Shown here piece by piece: positions 32,461-40,041 of a stretch of DNA of 64,000 bases. The DNA is from Nitrospira moscoviensis (GTDB taxonomy: Bacteria > Nitrospirota > Nitrospiria > Nitrospirales > Nitrospiraceae). Location of the stretch: the NCBI RefSeq assembly GCF_001273775.1, contig NZ_CP011801.1, forward strand, positions 1,776,001 through 1,840,000, given 5' to 3'. The position numbers and the translations under genes are program-made. Numbering within the stretch: position 1 is the first letter of the stretch; each line of letters starts with the position of its first letter. Under the pieces are notes generated by a model. That model had not been told where the DNA came from and searched no databases. It saw only the letters and a list, made by a program, of their open reading frames with translations.

Positions 32461-32894
32461 GCCTCGAAGCGCTGCGCGCCTTGCGCGCACGAGCGGAGGA
32501 AGCCCTGACGATGGAGCTGGCCCGCATCGCGCATGAGCTGATCGACATGGAAGCACGGTGTGAAGCACTGGAGGCGGCGCGCGACACCGACGCCGCGGCC
32601 TATCGCATAGCGGTCGAGCGGGGGCTCGCGGTCGAAGCCGCTCTGGAATGGCATGCGCGTCTCGACGCGCACGAGGCGGCGCTCGCACAAACCCGTCAGG
32701 CCGTGCACCGGCTGCGCGCCTCGTGGAGCGGCGTTCAGGGGCAGCTGGTGGAAGCGAGCGTCGAACGAAAGATTCTGGATCGGCTGGCCGAACGGCGGCG
32801 CCGGGAGCGCCGGTTCGACGCCGACCGCCGCATCCAGCAGGCGTTGGATGACATCGCGCAGCACCGGCGTCGTGAACGGGGAACGGACGGATGA
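32457..32894 (+). CDS. fliJ: Flagellar export chaperone FliJ
   Basis: 145 residues, predicted to be almost entirely coiled coil (LEALRALRARAEEALTMELA, then ELIDMEARCEALEAARDTDA, and a basic end LDRLAERRRRERRFDADRR). Size, charge and position directly after fliI identify FliJ, the stalk-like protein that couples FliI to the export gate. Sequence identity in this family is low, so the call rests on position and coiled coil. It overlaps both neighbours by ATGA. Confidence 0.8.
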   Translation: MSLEALRALRARAEEALTMELARIAHELIDMEARCEALEAARDTDAAAYRIAVERGLAVEAALEWHARLDAHEAALAQTRQAVHRLRASWSGVQGQLVEASVERKILDRLAERRRRERRFDADRRIQQALDDIAQHRRRERGTDG

Positions 32895-33673
32895 GGACCA
32901 CACCGATGGCCGAGCGCCGAACCGACCGCATCATCCTGAGCCGCGCGAGCCGGGGCCGGCGGAGTCTGTCGCCGGCTCAACGCCGCTCGTACCTCTGGAC
33001 CCTCGCCGGCGGTCTCGTCGGGTCCACCGTTCTCCTCTGGATCATGGTGCAGTTGGGGCAGGCGTCCGATCCGAAAAGCAAGGCGACGCTCACGCCGGCG
33101 CGGCCATCCGAGCGATCCGCATCCCACGCCGCGCCGTCCTCACCCGTGGCGGAGTCCGAGATGGACGAGCAGTCCCTGGCGCCGCCGGCGCCGGCGCTCC
33201 AGGGACCGGCGCTGGATACGCCGCGGGAGATTCTCGACATGTTGGATCTCCGCAAACGCGATCTGGACCGGCGCGAGGAGGCGATACGCCAACAGGAGGA
33301 ACGGCTCATGATGGTCAAGGCGGAGATCGAGCAGCTCCTCACGAAAAACGAGGCGCTCGAACAGCGCCTTCAGCAAGCCCGCGCCAAGCAGGACCAGCAG
33401 GCCGCGGACGCGAAGGCGGAGCACACCAAGGCGCAACTCGAGCGCGAGCGCCGGGCTCAGGCGCACAAGAACGAGTACCAGGCTCAGCTGGCCAAGATGT
33501 ACGAAACCATGGCGCCGGAAGAAGCCGCCGCGCGTCTGGAGCGCATGCCCGATCGGAAGGCCGTCGAAATTCTCCGGCTGGTCAAGGGCAAGACCGCCGG
33601 GGCCATCCTCGCCCAAATCAAAGTCGACCGCGCCGCCAAGCTGACGGAGCAACTGCTCACCCTAGCGCCGTAA
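32891..33673 (+). CDS. MotE-like flagellar/MgtE-N domain membrane protein
   Basis: 260 residues: one membrane anchor (about 35-53, LWTLAGGLVGSTVLLWIMV), a proline/serine-rich linker, a long coiled coil (about 115-205, REEAIRQQEERLMMVKAEIE), and a C-terminal MgtE-N/FliG-like fold with LAKMYETMAPEEAAARLERM and MPDRKAVEILRLVKGKTAGA. MotE, a periplasmic partner of MotC, has this layout and often lies after fliJ. The ATG overlaps the fliJ stop. It is the last gene of the operon in this window; fliK, flgD, flgE and the rest are not here. Confidence 0.75.
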   Translation: MRTTPMAERRTDRIILSRASRGRRSLSPAQRRSYLWTLAGGLVGSTVLLWIMVQLGQASDPKSKATLTPARPSERSASHAAPSSPVAESEMDEQSLAPPAPALQGPALDTPREILDMLDLRKRDLDRREEAIRQQEERLMMVKAEIEQLLTKNEALEQRLQQARAKQDQQAADAKAEHTKAQLERERRAQAHKNEYQAQLAKMYETMAPEEAAARLERMPDRKAVEILRLVKGKTAGAILAQIKVDRAAKLTEQLLTLAP

Positions 33674-33760
33674 TCCAGCCCGACGAAGTCTCCGGAAGCC
33701 CTTGCTGCCCTGCCATCATTACAATAGTGTAAGGAATCTATTGTTTGGTAAGGAGCTTCT

Positions 33761-33817
33761 ATGCCGACTTCCACCATCACCAGCAAAGGACAGACCACCA
33801 TCCCAAAGGAGATTCGT
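33761..33817 (+). pseudogene. AbrB/MazE-type antitoxin, N-terminal remnant
   Basis: Nineteen codons with the start of a SpoVT/AbrB-fold antitoxin (TSTITSKGQTTIPKEIR), preceded by a good ribosome-binding site (AAGGAG). Directly after KEIR the family pattern ends and the frame runs on into unrelated sequence. No toxin gene follows. It lies in the 276-base gap after the flagellar operon, which otherwise shows nothing. Confidence 0.65.
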
Positions 33818-33949
33818 GGGCAAACTCGACGGCTTCGAGCTGTTATGAATGCCGCCCGTGACACGCCCATCATCGGCCCGAAGGCGTCTACGCATAAGTG
33901 GGCGTTGCCCGGCGCCGCGTGCCGTCGCCATGAGAAAGCCTTCTCTATT

Positions 33950-34585
33950 CTAGATGGCCCGCGCGTCCCCGTTGAAGGCCTTGCTCCGGTACTCGATCGT
34001 CAAGCGGCTGTGGTGGTTGCCGGTGAGCTCGACGGTGATGTCGCCGGTCAGTGTCGCCCAGGTCGCGGAATAGCGGAGATGGCCGATCTGTACTGCGACG
34101 CCCCAATAGTCCGGAAGCGTCTGATACAGATCATTGTTCCAGATCGTCTGGTCGGCATGAGGCGCTCCATAGGTTTCCGTGAGCGCCGCTTTCACCGCGG
34201 CATAGTACTCGATGAATTCGTTCAATCCGTTCACCGGCCGCTGCAGCACGACGTACTGGCCGCGCACCAGCGCGCCCTCGCGAAAGTCGTAGCCCTCCAC
34301 GACGCGATGGTCCAACAGCGTCCCGCCATAGATCAACGCGCCGCCGTCGTCCCGTTCGAGTTCCCGCGTCACCAGGCCCCTGATCGCCTCTTGATCGGCT
34401 CCCCACTGCGCGTCGAGAATTCCTAAAAAATCACCGACGTGCCGGGCGACTTCCGCCTGCGCGACGGCGGGATCGACGTCGTCGAAGGGAATTTCAAATG
34501 TGAGAGCCGGCGTCTCGGCACGGGCCACGCAGTGGAACGGCAGGATGGTGAACAGGAAACAGAGCAGGCGGCCGATGGATGTCAT
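33950..34585 (-). CDS. Secreted protein of unknown function
   Basis: 211 residues with a signal peptide (RLLCFLFTILPFHCVARAE). The mature part has an acidic start (FEIPFDDVDPAVAQAEVARH), a helix with FIEYYAAVKAALTETYG, then YQTLPDYWGVAVQIGHLRYS and a beta-rich end (ITVELTGNHHSRLTIEYRSK). No family was recognised. It stands alone, converging with the AbrB remnant. Confidence 0.6.
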   Translation of the reverse strand: MTSIGRLLCFLFTILPFHCVARAETPALTFEIPFDDVDPAVAQAEVARHVGDFLGILDAQWGADQEAIRGLVTRELERDDGGALIYGGTLLDHRVVEGYDFREGALVRGQYVVLQRPVNGLNEFIEYYAAVKAALTETYGAPHADQTIWNNDLYQTLPDYWGVAVQIGHLRYSATWATLTGDITVELTGNHHSRLTIEYRSKAFNGDARAI

Positions 34586-34648
34586 GGGGCGCCACCATAA
34601 TAGGAGCGCCGGCGGAGGTCTATCCTACGAAGGATGGGAGGAAGCCAT

Positions 34649-34735
34649 GTCTGTCTGGTCTATCTGGTCGGTCTCGTCTATCTCGTTGACCGGATAGCCG
34701 AATAGACCAGACAGACGAAATAGACCAGATAGACC
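34649..34735. repeat. Two nested perfect inverted repeats
   Basis: GTCTGTCTGGTCTAT (34649-34663) pairs perfectly with ATAGACCAGACAGAC (34702-34716). In a shifted register GGTCTATCTGGTC (34657-34669) pairs perfectly with GACCAGATAGACC (34723-34735). The left side is built of short CTGTCTGGTCTAT-like units. The two pairings share bases on the left arm and exclude each other. It lies between a secreted-protein gene, which reads left, and the 3' end of hrpB. Confidence 0.8.
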
Positions 34736-34736
34736 G

Positions 34737-37259
34737 TCATGTTCTCTTTTTCGTCCTCGCCGTCGGCTGTGCCGTGAGAGGGTCCTCCGGCCAGTGGTGT
34801 TTGGGATAGCGGCCGCGGAGCTCCTTGCGGACCTCCTGGTAGGCGTTGGCCCAGAAGCTGGCGAGATCTTTGGTGACCTGCACCGGCCGTTTGGCCGGGG
34901 AGAGCAGATGCACCATCACGGGAACCCGTCCGTCCGCCACCCGCGGCGTCTCCTTGCAGCCGAACATCTCTTGTAAGCGCACCGCCAGCACCGGCAGGTC
35001 CGGTTGCTCGTACTCGATGCGCAGCCTGGAGCCGCTCGGCACCGTCAGGTGCGTGGGGGCCAAGCGGTCCAGCTTGCGCTGCTGGTCCCAGGTGAGCAGC
35101 GCGTGCAGCGGCGGCGCCAGATCCAGCCGCTTCACCCGTTCGAGCGTAGTGAAGCCGGTCACAAAGGGGCCGAGCCATTCATCCAGCCTCCGCAGCAACG
35201 CCTCGTCCGACACGTCGGGCCAATCAGAATCGGGTCCGTCGAACCTTCTCAGAAAGGCGATCCGTGCCTGCCACTGCCGAAGCTCGGGAGTCCAGGCGAG
35301 CACGTCAAGTCCCGTCTCACGGATGCCTTGCAGCAAAGCGCCGGCCGTCGATGTGTCATCCGGTTTGGAGAGGGCCTCTTCGGACAGGATCAAAGCCCGG
35401 AGGCGGCGCCGCCGCGAGGCGCGAACGGCGCAGGCCTTCTCGTCCCAAGAGACCGACTCTTCCTGAGTGATGCGGTTTCCGTAGAGCGATTCGATCTCGC
35501 CGCGCGAAATGGGCGCCGCCAGATTGATTCTGGCCCACTGGGCGCCTCCATCCAGATCGGCGACGACGAGATAAGGTTCGGCGGCCAGTGGATCGGGTGC
35601 GGCGAAGAGCGCGCCTCGTCCGTTCGTCAAGAGATAGCGGCCGCCGTCGCCGGCCTGTCGCTGCGCAATGCGATCGGGATAGGCCAGCGCCAGGAGGATC
35701 CCGGCTGCATGGTCCGGGTCCGGCGTCTCTCGCTTGCTTCCGCCGGCCTGCCGGACAAGATGGCGCCGCCAAAGGTCCGCCGTCCGCTTGACGCGCTGGA
35801 GAGCACTGCGATCCACCGCGCCGCCGGCTGCGGCGTCGTGCCGTCCATGCACCACGTCGAGCCTCAGCCGGAGATCGGCATGCCGCGAGGCGGTGTGGCC
35901 CCGCAAGAGATCCCGCTCGCTCAACAGCGCGGCCAGGTCGCAGGCCAATTCGGTCAGCCCGAGCGGGATCGCCGCAATCAGCATGTGGGCCAGGCGGGGA
36001 TGCACCGGCAAGCCGGCCATGCGCCAGCCGTGCTCCGTGAGGCGGCCGTCCGCGGACAAGGCGCCGAGCTCGGTCAGGAGCTCCTTCGCCTGCGCCACCG
36101 AGCCGGTCGGAGGCGGGGTGACCCAGGATAATTGCGCCGGATCGTTCGTGCCCCACTGCGCCAGGTCGAGGATGAGCGGGGCCAGGTCGGCTTCCAGGAT
36201 CTCGGGCGGGCGGCGCGGCGCGAGTGCGGCCTGTTCCCGTTCAGTCCAGAGACGATAGCAGATGCCCGGCCCGGTTCGCCCCGCTCGGCCGCGGCGTTGC
36301 TCGGCGGAATCCTGCGTGACCCGGATCGTCTCCAGCCGCGTCAGGCCCGAACGGGGATCGAACCGCGGCACGCGCAGCCGCCCCGCATCGATCACGACGC
36401 GGACGCCGTCGATCGTCAGACTGGTCTCGGCGATCGACGTCGCCAGCACGACTTTCCTCGTGCCGGCCGGCGCCGGCTCGATCGCCGCATCCTGCGCCGC
36501 CTGCGGCAAGTCGCCGTGCAAGGGGGCGATTCGGACGGTCGGGCCGAGACCGGCATCGAGCAGCTTCCGTTCGACCCCGCGGATGTCCGCCATGCCGGGC
36601 AAGAAAACCAGGAGGCTGCCCTGGTCCTGCGCCAGCGCGCGGCGAACGATCTGCGTCACGGCTGCATCCAGATGGCCGGCCGGCGGCTGTTCCAGATAGC
36701 GCGTCTCCACCGGAAAGAGCCGGCCTTCGCAGACAATCACCGGCGCGTGACCCATCAGCGCCGCGATCGGGCCGCCATCCAATGTGGCGGACATGACGAG
36801 CAGCCTGAGATCCGGGCGGAAGAGCCGCTGCGTTTCCAGGCAGAGGGCCAGACCCGCATCGGCCTGCAGGCTCCGTTCATGGAATTCATCGAATAGCACG
36901 ATCGCGTACCGGCTCAATGCCGGATCGTCTTGCAGCAGCCTCGTCAACACACCTTCCGTCACGACTTCGATTGCGGTCTCCGGCCCGACCTTGCTGTCGA
37001 GCCGCATGCGATAGCCGACCGTCCGCCCGACCGGTTCCTTCAGCGAGGCCGCCATCCGGTGCGCGGCGGCGCGCGCGGCGAGCCGCCGGGGCTCCAGCAT
37101 CACGATCGTTTTGCCCTGCCGCCATGGCGCGTCGAGCAGAGCCAGCGGCACGCGCGTGGTTTTGCCCGCGCCGGGCGGCGCGGTGAGCAGCACATTCGGC
37201 CCCCCCGTGAGGGCTTGGCCGAGGGCCGGCAGAACGTCTTCAATCGGCAGACGCGACAT
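34737..37259 (-). CDS. hrpB: ATP-dependent helicase HrpB
   Basis: 840 residues, normal for HrpB, a DEAH-type RNA helicase. Walker A is TAPPGAGKTTRVPL near residue 26, the DExH box is DEFHERS near 123, motif III is VMSATLDGG, and motif VI is QRRGRAGRTGPG near 325. A helicase-associated HA2 region follows, and the family-specific C-terminal domain (about 500-830) contains VTKDLASFWANAYQEVRKEL and RGRYPKHHWPEDP, which is diagnostic for HrpB. It acts in the cytoplasm; its cellular role in most bacteria is not settled. The gene is monocistronic and in the opposite direction to its right neighbour. Confidence 0.93.
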   Translation of the reverse strand: MSRLPIEDVLPALGQALTGGPNVLLTAPPGAGKTTRVPLALLDAPWRQGKTIVMLEPRRLAARAAAHRMAASLKEPVGRTVGYRMRLDSKVGPETAIEVVTEGVLTRLLQDDPALSRYAIVLFDEFHERSLQADAGLALCLETQRLFRPDLRLLVMSATLDGGPIAALMGHAPVIVCEGRLFPVETRYLEQPPAGHLDAAVTQIVRRALAQDQGSLLVFLPGMADIRGVERKLLDAGLGPTVRIAPLHGDLPQAAQDAAIEPAPAGTRKVVLATSIAETSLTIDGVRVVIDAGRLRVPRFDPRSGLTRLETIRVTQDSAEQRRGRAGRTGPGICYRLWTEREQAALAPRRPPEILEADLAPLILDLAQWGTNDPAQLSWVTPPPTGSVAQAKELLTELGALSADGRLTEHGWRMAGLPVHPRLAHMLIAAIPLGLTELACDLAALLSERDLLRGHTASRHADLRLRLDVVHGRHDAAAGGAVDRSALQRVKRTADLWRRHLVRQAGGSKRETPDPDHAAGILLALAYPDRIAQRQAGDGGRYLLTNGRGALFAAPDPLAAEPYLVVADLDGGAQWARINLAAPISRGEIESLYGNRITQEESVSWDEKACAVRASRRRRLRALILSEEALSKPDDTSTAGALLQGIRETGLDVLAWTPELRQWQARIAFLRRFDGPDSDWPDVSDEALLRRLDEWLGPFVTGFTTLERVKRLDLAPPLHALLTWDQQRKLDRLAPTHLTVPSGSRLRIEYEQPDLPVLAVRLQEMFGCKETPRVADGRVPVMVHLLSPAKRPVQVTKDLASFWANAYQEVRKELRGRYPKHHWPEDPLTAQPTARTKKRT

Positions 37260-37316
37260 GGTAGGGTGGCGGAACTGTAACAGAGTCGGCGGGGAGAAAG
37301 GAAAGGCACGGCTACG

Positions 37317-37514
37317 ATGTCAGCTTATCGATGGACGACCGCGAGTCCGACGCAAGCCGGTTGGTATTGGTTCCGTGGACAGGCTCACGAAGCGGATCCG
37401 TTTATCGTGCTGGTGGATGAGGCGGGACAGTTTCAATGGCCGGACGGCGGATTTCAGGAGGTGAGCTTGGCGAAAGGCGAGTGGGCGGGGCCGATCGAAG
37501 AACCGGAAGAATAA
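37317..37514 (+). CDS. Small hypothetical protein
   Basis: 65 residues, tryptophan-rich: AYRWTTASPTQAGWYWFRGQ, then FIVLVDEAGQFQWPDGG and WAGPIEEPEE. The repeated W/Y in strand-like segments suggests a small beta fold. The family is unknown to me. It begins 57 bases from the start of hrpB, which reads the other way, so a divergent promoter region is likely between them. Confidence 0.6.
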   Translation: MSAYRWTTASPTQAGWYWFRGQAHEADPFIVLVDEAGQFQWPDGGFQEVSLAKGEWAGPIEEPEE

Positions 37515-37532
37515 GACGTGGGTCCTGTCACC

Positions 37533-37605
37533 GAGCCGGGAGTCCAGCCGGCTTCGTACCCCGCCCGGTGTGGGGCCCCGCTGCAGGCGGCTGGACTCCC
37601 GGCTC
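37533..37605. repeat. Perfect 18-base inverted repeat with 37-base loop
   Basis: GAGCCGGGAGTCCAGCCG (37533-37550) is exactly complementary to 37588-37605. The GC-rich loop can pair further (CCCCGCCC against GGGGCCCC-type runs). It follows the 65-residue gene by 19 bases. No T-run follows, so it is unlike a standard terminator; a REP-like extragenic repeat is more likely. Confidence 0.8.
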
Positions 37606-37720
37606 AGTGCCACCCGCGCAGAGGAAATTCGATCGGACAGGGAGAGGAGGAGACTACAAGCGAGCTTGGACGGATTATCCATACTTCGCCAATCACCAAA
37701 TCACTCAATCACCAAATTCT

Positions 37721-38023
37721 TTACCGTCGCAGTCCGCCTTTCAGCGGTTGCACGGAGGTCGTGATGCCTTGGGGGGTGACGAAGGCTTCGACCTTGTCGC
37801 CGGCTTTGATCCCGGGCTCCACGTCGGCCTGTTTGCCGAGGTTCAGGACGATTTCCTTCCCTTCCTTGTCTTTGACCACGACGCGGTCTTGATCGATTCG
37901 CAGCACCTCGCCTTCGATCGTGCCTTTCCGTTCCGGCTTACGTTCTTCCACGGCACCGAAGGCAGGGACGGCCGCGATGACGGCCAGCAACAACATCAGA
38001 GTGATCCAGAGATCGCGCAGCAT
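37721..38023 (-). CDS. Small secreted beta-domain protein
   Basis: 100 residues with a signal peptide (LWITLMLLLAVIAAVPAFGA) and a compact strand-rich domain: GTIEGEVLRIDQDRVVVKDK, EIVLNLGKQADVEPGIKAGD, KVEAFVTPQGITTSVQ. The pattern of alternating strands around a G-D-K-V turn suggests a small OB-like barrel as in DUF5666-type proteins. A protein with the same plan is encoded at 61961-62293. The function is unknown. Confidence 0.6.
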   Translation of the reverse strand: MLRDLWITLMLLLAVIAAVPAFGAVEERKPERKGTIEGEVLRIDQDRVVVKDKEGKEIVLNLGKQADVEPGIKAGDKVEAFVTPQGITTSVQPLKGGLRR

Positions 38024-38222
38024 AGAACTCCTCCTCGATAGGGCCTGGCACGGAAAGAAGCAAATCGAGGGCCAGTCATGTCCGTCATAACAGCGGGATA
38101 ATCGGCCGGCCGTCCGTTTGTCCCGCGAGACAGACTGTCATGGCCCCCGGAAAACCTGTCCCGCTTGACGGCCTTCACCGATCCCGATCATAGTGAGACT
38201 ATTTTCCGAAGGAGGACGACCG

Positions 38223-38909
38223 ATGGGGCGTTTGGGTGGAGATCCGATTCAGCGGTTGATGAGTTTGATGTTCAAGGCGCACCCCTGGCACGGGGTCTCG
38301 ATGGGGGACAAGGCGCCGGACATTGTGACGGCCTACATCGAAATCGTGCCGACCGACACGGTGAAATATGAAGTGGACAAGGAGAGCGGCTTCCTCAAGG
38401 TGGATCGCCCGCAGCGCTTCTCCAATTACTGTCCGGTGTACTATGGGCTGGTCCCCCAGACCTATTGCGGGGAGAAGGTCGCCGGATTGTTCGGCAAGCG
38501 GGCGAAGCGGAAGGGCATGGTGGGGGACGGCGATCCGCTGGACATCTGCGTGCTGACCGAAAAGACGATTCCGCACAGCGACATCCTCTTGACGGCCATT
38601 CCGATCGGCGGCTTCAGTTTGGCGGACGGCGGGGAAGCCGACGACAAGATCATCGCGGTGATGAAGAGCGACGCCGCTTACGGCGAGTACAAGGACATCG
38701 CCGACGTGCCGATCACGCTGATCGACCGCCTGCAGCATTATTTTCTGACGTACAAGCAGGCGCCCGGGACCGTGGAGCACAAGGTCGAAATCACCAGCGT
38801 CTACGGCCGCGACGAAGCGTTGAAAGTGATCCGCGCGAGCCACGCCGATTACCGGGCGAAGTTTCCCGAACTGGAATCGCTCTGGCCGGCGGGCATGGCG
38901 GAGCGATGA
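38223..38909 (+). CDS. ppa: Inorganic pyrophosphatase (soluble, family I)
   Basis: 228 residues. It hydrolyses pyrophosphate to phosphate in the cytoplasm and pulls biosynthetic reactions forward. The family I metal-binding core is DGDPLDICVLTE near 106-117; substrate-binding elements include KYEVDKESGFLKVDR, with K and E, and YGLVPQTYC. The C-terminal part KIIAVMKSDAAYGEY is longer than in the E. coli enzyme (about 175 residues). The start at 38223 has a perfect GAAGGAGG box; an upstream GTG at 38193 has none. The stop overlaps the ECF sigma factor start by ATGA. Confidence 0.9.
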   Translation: MGRLGGDPIQRLMSLMFKAHPWHGVSMGDKAPDIVTAYIEIVPTDTVKYEVDKESGFLKVDRPQRFSNYCPVYYGLVPQTYCGEKVAGLFGKRAKRKGMVGDGDPLDICVLTEKTIPHSDILLTAIPIGGFSLADGGEADDKIIAVMKSDAAYGEYKDIADVPITLIDRLQHYFLTYKQAPGTVEHKVEITSVYGRDEALKVIRASHADYRAKFPELESLWPAGMAER

Positions 38910-39514
38910 CCATGCGGCCTCGGGACGGGAACACGCCGCGGTCCGGCGCGGCCGCGGTCGGTGAGCCGGCCGCGCGGGACCTGCTCCGCGACCTGCTCGC
39001 GCGCGAGTCGGATTTCCGGAAATTTCTGCGCCGCCGCGTCGGCGACGACGCCGTCGCCGACGATCTGCTCCAGCAGAGTTTCATGCGGGCCGTCCAGCAG
39101 GCGCATCGGATCGAGCAGCCCGACCAGAGCGTCGCCTGGTTTTATCGCATCCTGCGCAACGCGGTGATCGACTATTATCGCGCCCATGCGGCCGAGAACA
39201 AGAAGATCGAGGCGTTCACGCAGGAGCTCCAGACGTCGGGCGACGATCAGACCCCGGCCCTGGACGAGCTGCGTCCCACCGTGTGCGCCTGCTTACAGCG
39301 CCTGTTGCCGGCGCTCCGGCCCGCCTATGCGGATGTGCTGCGGCGGGTCGATCTCCAAGGCGAGGAGCCGGCCGCCGTGGCGCAGGATGTGGGCGTGACC
39401 GTGAACAATCTCACCGTCCGCCTGCACCGTGCACGCCAAGCTCTCCGCAAGAGTTTGGAACAGGCCTGCGGCCTCTGTACCAAGCACGGTTGCCTGAACT
39501 GTACGTGCGAATAG
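38906..39514 (+). CDS. ECF-type RNA polymerase sigma factor with cysteine-rich tail
   Basis: 202 residues. Region 2 spans about 35-100 (FRKFLRRRVGDDAVADDLLQ, FMRAVQQ, then AWFYRILRNAVIDYYRAHA), and region 4 spans about 130-185 (LPALRPAYADVLRRVDLQGE then VTVNNLTVRLHRARQALRKS). The last 15 residues hold five cysteines, C188, C191, C196, C199 and C201 (CGLCTKHGCLNCTC), and two more lie at the start of region 4 (VCAC). No anti-sigma gene is adjacent. CorE-type ECF sigma factors use a C-terminal cysteine domain to sense copper or cadmium directly. The Cus-type efflux operon that begins 82 bases downstream supports a similar role here, by inference. Confidence 0.85.
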   Translation: MTMRPRDGNTPRSGAAAVGEPAARDLLRDLLARESDFRKFLRRRVGDDAVADDLLQQSFMRAVQQAHRIEQPDQSVAWFYRILRNAVIDYYRAHAAENKKIEAFTQELQTSGDDQTPALDELRPTVCACLQRLLPALRPAYADVLRRVDLQGEEPAAVAQDVGVTVNNLTVRLHRARQALRKSLEQACGLCTKHGCLNCTCE

Positions 39515-39596
39515 CCTCGCCGCAGTTCTTCTGCGACACTGGCGGCTCCCACCCTACTTGACGTGTCCGATTCAATTGAGCGACACTGACTCGCCT

Positions 39597-39953
39597 ATGA
39601 TGCGGAGAGCTCCCACCCACTGTCTTTCGCTGCTCTTGTTCTTCATGTTGTGTCAGGTGATCGGGACTATGTGCGCTTTGCCTGATCTCTCGATCGCGAC
39701 AGAGGCTGTGACGTTGGTGGAGGACAGCATGGTCTGTCCGATGGATGGCACGATCATGTGTCCGCCGTCGCTGACCTCCTCTCCGGAACGCCAGATGAAA
39801 AGCGGCGAGGCTGTCGATCTTGATCGCACGCCGATCGTGGCGGGCCTCCCAGTGATCCATGGCGCTCCTTCCGTTCCATCGGCGTGGTCCTGGAGCAGCG
39901 CCTTTTCCATTGTCCCCATCTCCATAGCCTCCTCCTCGGTCCTTCGGATCTGA
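39597..39953 (+). CDS. Small secreted Cys/Met-rich protein at the head of the cus operon
   Basis: 118 residues with a signal-like start (THCLSLLLFFMLCQVIGTMC). The next part holds potential soft-metal ligands in VCPMDGTIMCPPS. The C-terminal half is hydrophobic and serine-rich. Small cysteine/methionine-rich proteins are common as first genes in copper or silver efflux operons, but this one matches no named family I know. The start is set at the first of two adjacent ATGs (39597); an upstream TTG lacks support. cusC follows after 88 bases. Confidence 0.5.
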   Translation: MMRRAPTHCLSLLLFFMLCQVIGTMCALPDLSIATEAVTLVEDSMVCPMDGTIMCPPSLTSSPERQMKSGEAVDLDRTPIVAGLPVIHGAPSVPSAWSWSSAFSIVPISIASSSVLRI

Positions 39954-40041
39954 TTCCCATCTCCAGTGCTTCACTCGCCGCTTGGCCGCGCCGGTCAAGC
40001 GGGCGTTGATGCGTTTGTTCAACGCGGACTGGAGGTGTCGC

